From assembly GCA_030647775.1 (NCBI GenBank), contig JAUSJC010000010.1, positions 372,001 through 436,000 on the forward strand: 64,000 nucleotides of DNA, in the 5' to 3' direction. Of this stretch, positions 35,276-44,450 are shown in pieces (the stretch's first letter is position 1; each line of letters begins with the position of its first letter). Below the pieces are notes generated by a model, which saw nothing but the letters and a program-made list of their open reading frames with translations, was not told the DNA's origin and searched no databases. The stretch comes from Candidatus Curtissbacteria bacterium. GTDB lineage: Bacteria > Patescibacteria > Microgenomatia > Curtissbacterales > GWA2-41-24. The position numbers were made by a program, and so were the translations under genes.

Positions 35276-36807
35276 CTAGGATAAAAAAGTTTTTGATCGA
35301 AAATTACGCCATCTTTTTAATTCTAATTTTTGGAGCAGTATTGCTTTCCATAAACATCAATAAGCCTTTTATCGGCCACCATGATTTCAATAGCGCCTGC
35401 TTTTCTCAAATTGCCCACAATCTGACAAGGTACAGCATTTTTGACACCAAACTTGGGCTTGTTTCCGGTTCGGGGCCGCTTGATCCAAACCATCTTTCAT
35501 TTTCATCTTGCACCCATAATGTCCCCCTTTATCCTTGGCTTTTGGCTCTATCTTTCTATCTTTTTGGCCAAGGCGAATTCCAAGCCCGCATTATTTCGGT
35601 TGTTGCAAGTCTTGGAATCCTCCTTTTTGTCTATAAAATAACCGAAAAACTATTCGCAGAAAAGCTTGGCTTATTTTCCAAACCCGCCGCTGTTTTAGCC
35701 GCCATTCTTTTTGTAACGTCCCCCATGATTATTTATTTTGGGTCCAATGTTTTCCCCGAACCGCAAGCGATATTCTTTTCGCTGGCTAGTTTTTACTTCT
35801 TTATCCTTTGGCTCGAAAAAAAACGTACGAGAGATTTTTGTATCTTACTCATTACAAGTTCGCTTTCAATGTTCACTGTTTGGGGGTCATACTTCCTACC
35901 TCCTCTTTTAGTTTTATATTATTTAATTTTTGAAAAGAAGAAAGATTTTAAAAAAATATTAGCTTTTGGGCTTCTCCCAATTTTTATATTCGGTCTTTTC
36001 TTGGTCCACCTTTTTATATTACAGGGAGCGAATTTTGTGCCGGGCCTGTCATTTGCTTTTTCCTCCCGACTCAATGTGTCTCTTCCTAAGAGCCCGGAAA
36101 CTCTTTCAGCAAAATTATTTTTTATTGAGGAATCTCACCGTACAATTGCTTACTATTCAAAAACAACGATCCTGCTTTCTTTTGGCTGGCTTTTGTTGCA
36201 GGTAAAGGCAATGGCGAAAGGACGCCATGACAAAAAAAGCTTTTTACTCGTGACACTAATGCTTTGGGGTCTGGCCTATCCTTTATTTTTCCAAAAGGCT
36301 GCCGATATACATGATTACTTCTTAATATATCTCGCACCCTTCATTGCCATATCCGCCTCTGTTCTTGGCTTGCAAATTGCCGGAGCGGTAAAATCCAAAA
36401 ATATCTCGCGGCTAATTCTTATCCTTCTCGTTTTAGGCTTACCCTTAGTTCAAATCCTTCAGACGAAAAATTTTACCTACACCCTTTTGACAACCAGTGG
36501 GAATAAACCAGGCATGGAACTTGGAAATTTGGTCTCAAAAAACACTGCCTTCCCCGATAAAATCCTTGTCCTTTCGGGGCAGTTTGGTGCGTTTTTTGGT
36601 GTTTTTACAAATTACTATGGAGATAGGACAATTACTTACAGTGACTATTCACTTTCCGATTTCAAAAAAGAGCAGGTTGACAAAAAGTATGATTACGTAG
36701 TCTACATTGATGGCAGAGATACAAAAGAAGATGTTGCTAACTACCTGACGAATGATTACCCGTTTATGAAAAAAGACATCTTTACGGTCTTTAAAACCAA
36801 AAAATGA
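35272..36807 (+). CDS. GT39/ArnT-like polytopic membrane glycosyltransferase
   Basis: A 511-residue protein. After the first helix comes FIGHHDFNSACFSQIA (H36, H37, D38), in the place of the GT39 acidic motif, and then NVPLYPWLLALSFYLFGQGEFQARI, a common second-block motif (P-L/YPW ... E-x2-AR). About ten helices and a hydrophilic C-terminus follow. It overlaps both neighbours by 4 nt. The acceptor is unknown. Here the single Asp replaces the more frequent DE pair, as in several GT39-like paralogues. Confidence 0.75.
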   Translation: MTRIKKFLIENYAIFLILIFGAVLLSININKPFIGHHDFNSACFSQIAHNLTRYSIFDTKLGLVSGSGPLDPNHLSFSSCTHNVPLYPWLLALSFYLFGQGEFQARIISVVASLGILLFVYKITEKLFAEKLGLFSKPAAVLAAILFVTSPMIIYFGSNVFPEPQAIFFSLASFYFFILWLEKKRTRDFCILLITSSLSMFTVWGSYFLPPLLVLYYLIFEKKKDFKKILAFGLLPIFIFGLFLVHLFILQGANFVPGLSFAFSSRLNVSLPKSPETLSAKLFFIEESHRTIAYYSKTTILLSFGWLLLQVKAMAKGRHDKKSFLLVTLMLWGLAYPLFFQKAADIHDYFLIYLAPFIAISASVLGLQIAGAVKSKNISRLILILLVLGLPLVQILQTKNFTYTLLTTSGNKPGMELGNLVSKNTAFPDKILVLSGQFGAFFGVFTNYYGDRTITYSDYSLSDFKKEQVDKKYDYVVYIDGRDTKEDVANYLTNDYPFMKKDIFTVFKTKK

Positions 36808-37646
36808 AAGATAAACCTTTGGTCTCCATAGTCATCCCAGTTTATAACGAAGAAAAAGTTATAACTGACTGCCTTAAATCGCTAAAAGAACAGTCATGGC
36901 AAAATCCGGAAATTATTATTGTCGACGACGGATCGACAGATGAATCCCCTCAAATCGTAAAAGCCTTCGGTGTTACTCTGTTGAAACAAAATCATAAAGG
37001 CCCGGGCCCGGCGCGCAACTTGGGAGCCAAAAGAGCAAAAGGCCAGGTCTTGGTCTTTGTCGATGCCGATATGACTTTTGAAAAAAATTTCGTTAAGGAT
37101 TTGGTATCGCCCGTTATAAAAGGCCAAACCATTGGCACTTTTTCAAAAAACGAAATGGTAAAAAACCAGGATAATATTTGGTCCCGCTGTTGGAACATTA
37201 ACAAAAACCTTCCCGAAGATAGGATGATCCCGCAAGATTATCCTAGTCACGCCCCCGTTTTCCGGGCCATTTTAAAAACGGAATTCGATAGTGTCGGCGG
37301 TTTTGAAGTTTCCGGTCAGTATACGGATGACTGGAGCCTTTCGCGAAAACTCGGCAAAGACTCGACCCTTGCGCCGGGCGCCTATTATTACCACGCTAAC
37401 CCATCATCTCTTGGCGAGGTTTGGAAGCAGGCCCGCTGGATTGGTAAAAACGAATTTATTTCCGGTTCATTACTCCGACAAATTAGATCGCTTATTTTTT
37501 ACTCTTTATCGGTCTCTCTGCTAGTAGGGATTTATAAATCAATTATTCGAAACAAAACCCAATTCATAGTTTTTAAATTGATCTACGATTTTGGAATTTG
37601 GGTATCGGTTATAAAATCTTTTTTTGGGGAAAGAAAGGCTAAGTAA
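36804..37646 (+). CDS. GT2-family glycosyltransferase
   Basis: A 280-residue GT2 enzyme: VSIVIPVYNEEKVI, IIIVDDGSTDESP, GPGPARNLGAKRA, the DxD-like FVDADMTF, GGFEVSGQYTDDWSLSRKLG (ED/DD motif before the catalytic base region), and a hydrophobic C-terminal stretch (about 236-268) that may anchor it to the membrane. It is the last gene of the operon. Its stop (37644-37646) directly abuts the convergent stop at 37647, leaving no intergenic terminator. Confidence 0.87.
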   Translation: MKDKPLVSIVIPVYNEEKVITDCLKSLKEQSWQNPEIIIVDDGSTDESPQIVKAFGVTLLKQNHKGPGPARNLGAKRAKGQVLVFVDADMTFEKNFVKDLVSPVIKGQTIGTFSKNEMVKNQDNIWSRCWNINKNLPEDRMIPQDYPSHAPVFRAILKTEFDSVGGFEVSGQYTDDWSLSRKLGKDSTLAPGAYYYHANPSSLGEVWKQARWIGKNEFISGSLLRQIRSLIFYSLSVSLLVGIYKSIIRNKTQFIVFKLIYDFGIWVSVIKSFFGERKAK

Positions 37647-38648
37647 CTAAACCCCTTCTCTTTCAAATATTGGCTTCATCCAGTCGATGTTGTAATAGAT
37701 AGGATTTTGGAAGTCAGAAATATCACCGTTTTTTATATGACTTGCAATTTTCTCCACGGATTGGGGAATTGACATTTTTGCTTCAAATTTCAAGACTTTC
37801 CTAGCTTTATCATTTGAAACCCTATACGATCTAATCTTTCCAGAGGCTTTGATAAATTCAATCTTTGTTTTTACCCCGAAGTTTTTATCGAGAGTTGTCT
37901 GAATGGTAGTGGCAATGTCCTTAACTTGAAAATTATCCAAAGAAATATTAAATACCTGTCTGTTAACTAAATCAGAATTCGCTTCGACACAAACACAATA
38001 AGCCTCTGCTGCATTTTCAACATCAACAAGTGGTCTCCAGTGAAGGCCTTCGTCTACTACATTAATCGTCTTTTTCGAAAAAGCATCCTTGACCATCGTA
38101 TTGACCACTAGGTCAAAGCGCATTCTTGGAGAATAGCCAAAGACAGTACCTTTTCTAAGTATTACAACGCAGAAATTGTCATCTGCCAACTCCTTTAGTT
38201 TATTTTCCGCTTTATACTTGGAAAGAGAATATGGTAGGACTGGATCAACGAAATCGTCTTCAGTTTTAACACTATCTTTGCTATTTAAAAAATCATAAAT
38301 GGAACAACTAGAAGCAAAAATAAATCGTTTTATTCCTTTTTCTTTAGCTAGCTTTGCTATTTTTACCGAAGCCTCTGTATTTATCTGGTAATTTGCTTCG
38401 GGGTTAAATTCAGCTGTCGGATCGTTGGAAAGTCCGGCAAGATAAATAATCGTCTCGACTTCCCCGAGAACGTTTTCGGGAAAACTCCTTACATCACCTC
38501 GAACAATATCTACTTTATTAGAAAACGAAGAGATTGATTTTTCGCCGAAGTAAAATCGATCAAAAATTCGAATCTGCTGTCCTCGGTCTAGAAGTTTTTG
38601 TACCAAGACCGAGCCGACATAACCGGCCCCGCCGGTAACCAGAATCAT
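37647..38648 (-). CDS. NAD-dependent extended SDR sugar epimerase/dehydratase
   Basis: A 333-residue SDR: VTGGAGYVGSVLVQKL at the N-terminus, YLAGLSNDP, FASSCSIYD, PYSLSKYKAE with the catalytic Tyr-x3-Lys, and LRKGTVFGYSPRMRFD. NDP after the AGL motif and a C-S-x-Y after SS are common in a branch of nucleotide-sugar epimerases/dehydratases with unknown substrate. It overlaps the RmlC-like gene by 4 nt, so the two form a small convergent operon that probably makes one modified deoxysugar. Confidence 0.85.
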   Translation of the reverse strand: MILVTGGAGYVGSVLVQKLLDRGQQIRIFDRFYFGEKSISSFSNKVDIVRGDVRSFPENVLGEVETIIYLAGLSNDPTAEFNPEANYQINTEASVKIAKLAKEKGIKRFIFASSCSIYDFLNSKDSVKTEDDFVDPVLPYSLSKYKAENKLKELADDNFCVVILRKGTVFGYSPRMRFDLVVNTMVKDAFSKKTINVVDEGLHWRPLVDVENAAEAYCVCVEANSDLVNRQVFNISLDNFQVKDIATTIQTTLDKNFGVKTKIEFIKASGKIRSYRVSNDKARKVLKFEAKMSIPQSVEKIASHIKNGDISDFQNPIYYNIDWMKPIFEREGV

Positions 38649-39160
38649 TTCGTTTCAGTTCCCCAATTTTCACCAAAGGCTCCGATTGGTTTCCTCTCCT
38701 CATCTGGGTTTTTGAGGTCATACTTTTCGGAAATGTAATAGGAGAGAATTGTTTCTCCCGGAGAAAGACACCTCCAACCATGCCAAATCCCCGGAGGGAT
38801 TACAAGCGTTTGTCTATCTTGGCCGTGAAGGTAAACCCACTCCAAAGTTTTTGTCTTTTCATCATAAAGTCCAACCTTTAGTGATCCTTTGATTACAAAC
38901 CAATGATCGGTTTGTTTTGCGTGTCTATGCCAAGCCGCAATTGCGCCGGAATAGATCACGCTATAATTTATGTCTCCTGATGGCGTATGAAAAACATCAA
39001 AAGTGCCTCGTCTTCTATCGTCATCGTGAACCCTTGGTTTAAAAGTTTTAGCAAGCATTTTACTCGTCTTTGCCTCTTGAGTATAAGGGAGCCAGGAAGA
39101 AAGTGTCAATCCTCTCTGGGATTTTAAAGTAATTTTCCATCTGCAGGAATCATTTTTCAT
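38645..39160 (-). CDS. dTDP-4-dehydrorhamnose 3,5-epimerase-like cupin
   Basis: About 171 residues from ATG 39160 (MKNDSCRWKI); a longer frame to 39304 would run through the promoter and coding start of the divergent gene and lacks similarity. The RmlC-like jelly-roll is marked by GAIAAWHRHAKQTDHWFVIKG (active-site His), VGLYDEK and VIPPGIWHGWRCLS. It likely epimerises a keto-deoxysugar nucleotide, using the product of an SDR such as its operon partner at 37647. Members of this family outside true RmlC have varied substrates. Confidence 0.78.
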   Translation of the reverse strand: MKNDSCRWKITLKSQRGLTLSSWLPYTQEAKTSKMLAKTFKPRVHDDDRRRGTFDVFHTPSGDINYSVIYSGAIAAWHRHAKQTDHWFVIKGSLKVGLYDEKTKTLEWVYLHGQDRQTLVIPPGIWHGWRCLSPGETILSYYISEKYDLKNPDEERKPIGAFGENWGTETK

Positions 39161-39168
39161 GCTAAAAT
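39160..39168 (+). promoter_or_regulatory. Extended -10 promoter for the 39180 operon
   Basis: TGCTAAAAT (39160-39168) matches an extended -10 and stands 11 nt before ATG 39180; no Shine-Dalgarno. The same 9-mer occurs before the 24741 gene on the minus strand. Confidence 0.45.
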
Positions 39169-39179
39169 AGCCAAGTTGG

Positions 39180-40613
39180 ATGATTTTTCTAATTGGACTT
39201 GTTGCGTTTGCGCTAAGGCTTATTTCTCTCAACCAAAGCCTTTGGCTGGATGAAGGGATTAACGTTAATGTCGCGCGCGGTCTATCGTTTGGGGACTTAG
39301 TCACTCGCTATTCTCTGAGCGATTTTCATCCTCCTCTTTATCATGTCATTCTAAAAACATGGATTACGTTTTTCGGCTCTTCCGAAATTGCCGTCAGGAT
39401 TCCCTCGGTTATTTTAGGAGTAGGAACCGTTTTTGTTGTTTATCTAATTGCCAAAAAACTTTTTGAAGAAAAAACTGCATTAATTGCCGCCACGCTAATT
39501 GCTACCGCCCCTCTTCATATCTACTATTCCCAGGAAGCCAGGATGTACATGCTGGCAGCTTTCTTGGCCACGCTTTCCGTCTACTTTTTCATTTCCATTT
39601 TAGAGCGCGACAGGCTTTTGAATTGGCTGGGTTTCATAGTCTCAACAACCCTGATGCTTTATAGCGATTATCTCCCGTACTTGCTTTTGCCAACCTTCTT
39701 TATATATATAGTGGTGAATCGCAAGAGAATCCCCAAGTCAACGATCAGAACTTTTATACCTTCGCTAGTTCTTATATTCGCCCTGCTTTTCCCATGGCTT
39801 CTGTTTCTGCCACAACAACTTTCCGGCGGCCTTTCCACCGCTGTTGCCTCACCTGCCTGGGCACAGGTTGTTGGCGGCGGTAGTTTCAAAAATCTCGCCG
39901 TTACTTTTATAAAGTTTACAATTGGCAGAATTTCTCACGATAATAACCTAATATATGCCCTGCTATTTGCACCCGCTGGCACCTTCTTTGCTTTTCTCTT
40001 TGGCCTTTCACTCTTTCGCCTTTCCCCCAAAAGATCAATCCTCTGGTATTGGCTCGCAGCCCCAATCATTTTAGGTTTTGCAATTTCCTTTTTTATTCCC
40101 ATCTATTCATACTTCAGGTTAATTTTTACCCTTGGCGCTTTCTACATCATTATGGCCTCGGCCATCAATACTGTTAATTGGCAGGCGCTGACAAGAACAC
40201 TTTTGGCAGTAGCTCTTGCCATTAACCTTGTCTCGGCAACCATTTATCTTTCCAACCCAAAGTTTCAGAGAGAAAACTGGCGGGGAGCAGTGGATTATAT
40301 CGAGCGGAACTTTACCTCCAAAAGCATTGTTCTATTTGAGTCCGATTTCACAACCGGCCCCTTCGATTACTATAATGCCGGCCGCTTAAAAGCCGAAGGC
40401 GCCCTTGGTGGTTTTGAGGCCAAAAACCCCCAAGTGGAAGACAAGGTTAAAAAGTTAACTTCCGGCAAAAACAAGGTTTTTCTTTTTCAATACCTTTCGC
40501 AGATTACCGACCCCGGGGGTTTAGTCTTTGAGGCTCTTTCCAAGGAAGGTTTTAATAATACCTCCACAAAAGATTTCGATGGTGTCGGCTTCCTCTACGA
40601 ATTTGAAAAATGA
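39180..40613 (+). CDS. GT39/ArnT-like polytopic membrane glycosyltransferase
   Basis: A 477-residue protein with a textbook GT39 start: a first helix, then QSLWLDEGINVNVARG (D24-E25) and SDFHPPLYHVILKTWI, followed by IAVRIPSVILGVGTV. This LDE...HPPLYY order is characteristic of PMT_2-type enzymes that take sugar from polyprenyl phosphate. The C-terminal region (about 365-477) is hydrophilic. It overlaps the methyltransferase by 4 nt and heads the plus-strand operon 39180-51021. Confidence 0.85.
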   Translation: MIFLIGLVAFALRLISLNQSLWLDEGINVNVARGLSFGDLVTRYSLSDFHPPLYHVILKTWITFFGSSEIAVRIPSVILGVGTVFVVYLIAKKLFEEKTALIAATLIATAPLHIYYSQEARMYMLAAFLATLSVYFFISILERDRLLNWLGFIVSTTLMLYSDYLPYLLLPTFFIYIVVNRKRIPKSTIRTFIPSLVLIFALLFPWLLFLPQQLSGGLSTAVASPAWAQVVGGGSFKNLAVTFIKFTIGRISHDNNLIYALLFAPAGTFFAFLFGLSLFRLSPKRSILWYWLAAPIILGFAISFFIPIYSYFRLIFTLGAFYIIMASAINTVNWQALTRTLLAVALAINLVSATIYLSNPKFQRENWRGAVDYIERNFTSKSIVLFESDFTTGPFDYYNAGRLKAEGALGGFEAKNPQVEDKVKKLTSGKNKVFLFQYLSQITDPGGLVFEALSKEGFNNTSTKDFDGVGFLYEFEK

Positions 40614-41398
40614 GTACAATTCAAAAAATCGCCAAGAGATTCTTCGATAAATACTATAAAAACATGCATCCGGAGGCGGCCTTGCGCTACTTTCCGGTTG
40701 TTCAAAAGCTTAAAGACCTTAAGCTTGAGGGTTCCAAAATCCTCGAAATTGGCTCGGGTTCGCTTGGAATCACGCCTTACTTAAAAAAGCCGGTCGATGG
40801 TATCGATATCGATTTTTCCGGTCCCGAGACTCCGCTTGTTAATAAAATAAAGGCCGGCGGTGTCATATTGCCGTTTCATAAAAATTCTTACGATGTAGTT
40901 ATTGCCGTTGATGTTCTGGAGCATATTGAGCCGTATCTGCGCGCCAAGGCAATTTCCGAGTGGTTAAAGGTTGCCAAAAAGCTGGTTATTATTGTTGTTC
41001 CCATCGGCCAGTTTTCCGAAAAGCAGGATAGGGAACTTGATCTCTATTGGCAAAAAGTATTTAAAGATAAAAATCTGTTCTTAACGGAGCATGTCAAGAA
41101 TGGCTTGCCTCAGGCGGAAGAAATTCTAGTCAATATCGATAAATTGGCAAGACAGCTTGGCAAAAAAGCAAAAGTTAACTCCAGGCCTCTTTTAAACCTT
41201 GGGGTACGTAAGTTTTTAATGAAGACCTGGATTTCTAAAAATAAATATAAATACTATCTTTACCTCAAAGGGTATTTGCTTCTTTTGCCCCTGCTAAAAT
41301 ATGCCAACTTCGGAAAATGCTATAGGCGTATTTTTGTGGTAGAATTTGTCTCACCCGCCGAAGATCGCTCTTCGAGCCGCGCTACCAGTAGTAGGTAA
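40610..41398 (+). CDS. Class I SAM-dependent methyltransferase
   Basis: A 262-residue enzyme with motif I ILEIGSGSLGITPYL (about residues 44-58), VDGIDIDFSG (acidic turn), and VIAVDVLEHIEPYLR. It resembles small SAM methyltransferases of polysaccharide loci. The last 17 residues, rich in Ser and Arg, are encoded over the extended -10 (41337-41345) and palindrome that precede the next gene, so an original stop may have been lost when that element appeared. Substrate unknown. Confidence 0.8.
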   Translation: MSTIQKIAKRFFDKYYKNMHPEAALRYFPVVQKLKDLKLEGSKILEIGSGSLGITPYLKKPVDGIDIDFSGPETPLVNKIKAGGVILPFHKNSYDVVIAVDVLEHIEPYLRAKAISEWLKVAKKLVIIVVPIGQFSEKQDRELDLYWQKVFKDKNLFLTEHVKNGLPQAEEILVNIDKLARQLGKKAKVNSRPLLNLGVRKFLMKTWISKNKYKYYLYLKGYLLLLPLLKYANFGKCYRRIFVVEFVSPAEDRSSSRATSSR

Positions 41399-41421
41399 GG
41401 CGAGAAGTAAGATCGGGCGGG
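41337..41421 (+). promoter_or_regulatory. Extended -10 promoter and palindromic leader of the GT4 gene
   Basis: TGGTAGAAT (41337-41345) is an extended -10. Downstream, CCCGCC (41354-41359) pairs with GGCGGG (41416-41421), enclosing a GAAGA-TCGC-TCTTC hairpin (41361-41374). A GC-rich SD-like GGGCGGGGG follows directly before ATG 41430. The leader could be a dispersed palindrome that now supplies a ribosome binding site. Confidence 0.4.
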
Positions 41422-41429
41422 GGCAACAG

Positions 41430-42668
41430 ATGAAAATAGGTATAGATATTTCTCAAGTCGTCTACGGCACGGGTGTTTCTAACTATACTGCCTACCTTGT
41501 CGAAAACCTTGTTAAAATTGATACCAAAAATAAGTATGTACTTTTTGGTTCTTCTCTTCGCGATGGCAAAAAACTTAAGGAATTTACCGCGCAATTTGAA
41601 GGCAGGCCTAATGTTGAAGTAAAGCTTTTCCACTTTCCGCCGCTGCTTTTGGATTTTCTCTGGAATAGGCTTCACGTTTTCCCGATCGAAAAATTGATCG
41701 GCGAAGTTAACGTTTTCCATTCGTCCGACTGGCTCCAGCCGCCATTTATAAATCCCAACACCAAAAAGGTCACTACCGTCCATGATATGGTTGCCTATCT
41801 TTTCCCGGCATCTACTCACCCGAAAATTCTAAAAACCCAAAAAAGGCGCCTGTCCCGTGTTAAAACGGAGGTGGATGCTATAATTGCCGACTCGGCAACC
41901 ACCAAAGAAGATTTAATAAAATTCTTAGAGGTTGATGAAGCTAAGGTCCATATTATTTATCTGGCGCCGTCTGCCGACTTTAAACCCCAGGACGACGATA
42001 AAGTAAACGAAGTTCTGGCAAAATATAAAATAAAAAAGCCCTATATTCTTTCCGTGGCAACGCAGGAGCCCAGAAAAAACATTCAGAAGCTTTTGGATGT
42101 TTTTAACCTAATTGGTACTCGCCGCGACCAGTTTAGCCTGGTCTTAACCGGGAAATACGGCTGGGGTCCCGGTTTCCATACGCCCGAAGACGTTAACTGG
42201 ACGGGTTATGTCCCAAAACAAGATTTGATTGCTCTTTACAGCGGTTGCCGCGTTTTTGTTTACCCTTCGCTTTATGAAGGTTTCGGCCTGCCGATTTTAG
42301 AGGCCATGGCTTGCGGCGCGCCAACCGTAACATCTAATAATTCTTCAATGGCTGAAATTGCCAAGGACGCGGCGATTCTGGTAGATCCGCGCAGCGAACC
42401 GCAATTAACCCGGGCTATCGAAATGGTTCTGGATTTAAATTTGGAAAATTACCAGAAAATGGTTAGGGCATCGATGGACCGCGCCCGCAAATACACTTGG
42501 GCCAAGACCGCCCGCCAAACCCTTGATATTTACGAAAATCTTTATGGATCAATGGATCAAAAAATTGAGGAGCCAAAGGTAGTGGAAGAGGCCGGGCAAA
42601 ACGAAGAGAGCCGCCAAGACATTGAGGAGCCTGCACAAAACGGTCAACTGTTAGATAATGAGAGTTAA
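41430..42668 (+). CDS. GT4-family glycosyltransferase (mannosyltransferase-like)
   Basis: About 412 residues from ATG 41430 (MKIGIDISQVVYGTGVSNY), placed by the family N-terminus and a GGGGG just upstream. GT-B features: TTVHDMVAYLFP, IIADSATTKEDLI, YILSVATQEPRKNIQKL, and YPSLYEGFGLPILEAMACG with EX7E intact. The GIDI...GTGVSNYT start is typical of WbaZ/mannosyltransferase-like GT4 enzymes. A Glu/Gln-rich tail of about 30 residues (KIEEPKVVEEAGQNEE) is unusual and probably disordered. Confidence 0.87.
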   Translation: MKIGIDISQVVYGTGVSNYTAYLVENLVKIDTKNKYVLFGSSLRDGKKLKEFTAQFEGRPNVEVKLFHFPPLLLDFLWNRLHVFPIEKLIGEVNVFHSSDWLQPPFINPNTKKVTTVHDMVAYLFPASTHPKILKTQKRRLSRVKTEVDAIIADSATTKEDLIKFLEVDEAKVHIIYLAPSADFKPQDDDKVNEVLAKYKIKKPYILSVATQEPRKNIQKLLDVFNLIGTRRDQFSLVLTGKYGWGPGFHTPEDVNWTGYVPKQDLIALYSGCRVFVYPSLYEGFGLPILEAMACGAPTVTSNNSSMAEIAKDAAILVDPRSEPQLTRAIEMVLDLNLENYQKMVRASMDRARKYTWAKTARQTLDIYENLYGSMDQKIEEPKVVEEAGQNEESRQDIEEPAQNGQLLDNES

Positions 42669-42670
42669 AT

Positions 42671-43840
42671 ATGCTAATCGGTGTAGATGGTAACGAAGCC
42701 AATGTTAAAAATAGGGTAGGATCGGGTCAGTACACCTTTGAACTCCTCAAACAATTCGCCCTCCTCTCCCGTCATCCTGAACCGATTCGGCCTGAGGGCT
42801 CACGGCCTCGAAGGCTTGTTTCAGGATCTGATTTAAAGTTTGTTATCTATTTAAAAGACAAACCGCTGCCTGATTTTCCAAAAAATCTGGACTATAAAGT
42901 GTTTGGACCCAAAAAATTCTGGACTCAATTTGCCCTGCCTTTAAATTTAACGTTCGGGCAAAAACCGGACGTTTTTCTCTCTCCTGCCCATTACGGTCCG
43001 AGATTCTCGCGGGTTCCATACATAGTAACGATTCATGACCTTTCGTATCTCCACTTCCCCGAGCTTTTCAAGAAAAACGACCTTTATCAATTAACTTCTT
43101 GGTCAAAATACTCGATTGAAAATTCTGCCCATATCATCGCCGTTTCCCAAAGTACCAAAGACGATATTATCAAAAACTACGACGTTCAACCGTCAAAAAT
43201 AACCGTAACCTACGAAGGCTACGATAAAGGCCGTTTTAAGCCCCAGCCAAGAAACGCTATCGATAAAATTAAAAAGAAATACAAAATAGCAGGGGACTAT
43301 GTAATTTTTGTTGGCACTCTTCAGCCGCGCAAAAACATCGAGCGCCTAATCAAAGCCTTTGCGTCTGTAAACTGTCAACCGTCAACTGATAACTTGTCTT
43401 TGGTCGTCGTCGGCAAAAAGGGCTGGATGTACGATGAAATCCTAAAAAAATCAGAAGTCCTTGGGATCGAAAAAAAAGTTATCTTCACTGATTTCGTGCC
43501 GGACGAAGACCTACCCGCTTTAATTTCCGGTGCAAAGATATACGTCAATCCGTCACTCTGGGAGGGCTTTGGGATTCCGGTTATCGAAGCCCAGGCTTGT
43601 GGTGTTCCTGTTGTCGTTTCCAATACCTCGAGTCTGCCGGAAATAGTAGGAGAGAGTGGGTTGCTTGTCGATCCGGCAAGTGTTGATTCAATTGCGCGGG
43701 GCATCGGAAAAGTTATATCGGATAAAAAACTCCGCGATAAGTTAGTGGAAAAAGGTTTTCAAAACATTAAGCGCTTTTCCTGGGAAAATTGTGCGGCCGA
43801 GACCTTAAAAGTTCTCGAGCGCGCAAACTCCAAATTATAG
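42671..43840 (+). CDS. GT4-family glycosyltransferase with in-frame palindrome insertion
   Basis: A 389-residue GT-B enzyme: GVDGNEANVKNRVGSGQYTFEL, VTIHDLSYLHFPELF, IIAVSQSTKDDII, FVGTLQPRKNIERL and NPSLWEGFGIPVIEAQACG with EX7E intact. Residues about 34-54 (RHPEPIRPEGSRPRRLVSGS) have no counterpart in the neighbouring GT4 paralogue and are encoded by a palindromic element (42771-42830). The frame is kept, so the enzyme is probably functional with an extra surface loop near the acceptor-binding N-terminal domain. It starts 2 nt after the upstream GT4. Confidence 0.86.
   Translation: MLIGVDGNEANVKNRVGSGQYTFELLKQFALLSRHPEPIRPEGSRPRRLVSGSDLKFVIYLKDKPLPDFPKNLDYKVFGPKKFWTQFALPLNLTFGQKPDVFLSPAHYGPRFSRVPYIVTIHDLSYLHFPELFKKNDLYQLTSWSKYSIENSAHIIAVSQSTKDDIIKNYDVQPSKITVTYEGYDKGRFKPQPRNAIDKIKKKYKIAGDYVIFVGTLQPRKNIERLIKAFASVNCQPSTDNLSLVVVGKKGWMYDEILKKSEVLGIEKKVIFTDFVPDEDLPALISGAKIYVNPSLWEGFGIPVIEAQACGVPVVVSNTSSLPEIVGESGLLVDPASVDSIARGIGKVISDKKLRDKLVEKGFQNIKRFSWENCAAETLKVLERANSKL
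42771..42830. repeat. Palindromic element inside a GT4 gene
   Basis: ATCCTGAA (42774-42781) pairs with TTCAGGAT (42820-42827); inside, TTCGGCC and GGCCTCGAA form a second stem. GTCATCCTGAAC (42771-42782) is identical to 51078-51089 in a non-coding spacer. It encodes about 20 residues in frame. Confidence 0.65.
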
Positions 43841-43846
43841 TAAAAT
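43841..43846 (+). promoter_or_regulatory. -10 box before the acyltransferase gene
   Basis: TAAAAT at 43841-43846 lies 7 nt before ATG 43854 in a 13-bp spacer, without a Shine-Dalgarno; consistent with a leaderless internal promoter. Confidence 0.35.
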
Positions 43847-43853
43847 ATACTGT

Positions 43854-44450
43854 ATGAAAGACCGCATGGGCCGCGAATTATCGACAAAAGAGGTTACCCA
43901 AAAAGCTATGAATAGGGGAGTCAATATCCTCTTGGATCTTGAGCTGTTGGTCCTAAGTCTCGTCTCGTCGATCGTCCCGTCTCACCTGCTGCGTAAACTC
44001 ATTTTCCAATCAGCCGGTATCAAGATCGGCAAAAAGTCCTACGTCCACATGGGTGTCAGGTTTTATCTTCCGTCCGGGGTAACAATCGGTGACGGCACCA
44101 TAGTTGGCGACCATTGCTTTTTGGATGGCCGCGCGCCGCTTAAAATTGGTCATCATGTTGATATTGCTTCCCAGGTTTTAATCTACAATTCCGAACACGA
44201 TGTTAATTCCGAGGGCTTTGATCCGATCGAGGAATCCGTAGAAATAGGGGACTATGTTTTTATCGGTCCTCGCGCAGTAATTTTGCCCGGTGTCAAAATC
44301 GGCCGTGGTGCCGTTGTTGCTGCCGGAGCCGTTGTTACCCAAAACGTCAAAGACTTTGAAATCGTCGGCGGCGTTCCGGCCAAAGTAATCGGGGAGCGCA
44401 AAAATAAAGACCCGCACTATCGTCTTGGCCGCGCCAGGCTTTTTCAATAA
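43854..44450 (+). CDS. Left-handed beta-helix acyltransferase
   Basis: A 198-residue protein with hexapeptide repeats over residues 55-185: IKIGKKSYVHMGVRFYLPSG, VTIGDGTIVGDHCFLDG, LKIGHHVDIASQVLIYNSEHDV (catalytic His candidates), VEIGDYVFIGPRAVILPGVKIGRGAVVAAGAVV, VGGVPAKVIGERK. VGGVPAK is the usual end of the WbbJ/WcaF-type O-acetyltransferases. The N-terminal 50 residues hold a hydrophobic stretch (VNILLDLELLVLSLVSSIV) that may contact the membrane. Likely CoA-dependent acyl transfer to a glycan precursor. Confidence 0.86.
   Translation: MKDRMGRELSTKEVTQKAMNRGVNILLDLELLVLSLVSSIVPSHLLRKLIFQSAGIKIGKKSYVHMGVRFYLPSGVTIGDGTIVGDHCFLDGRAPLKIGHHVDIASQVLIYNSEHDVNSEGFDPIEESVEIGDYVFIGPRAVILPGVKIGRGAVVAAGAVVTQNVKDFEIVGGVPAKVIGERKNKDPHYRLGRARLFQ

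Noticed and set aside
39161..39304. N-terminal extension of the RmlC-like protein to ATG 39304
   Set aside because: It would overlap the 5' coding part of the divergent GT39 gene by 125 bp and has no cupin similarity.
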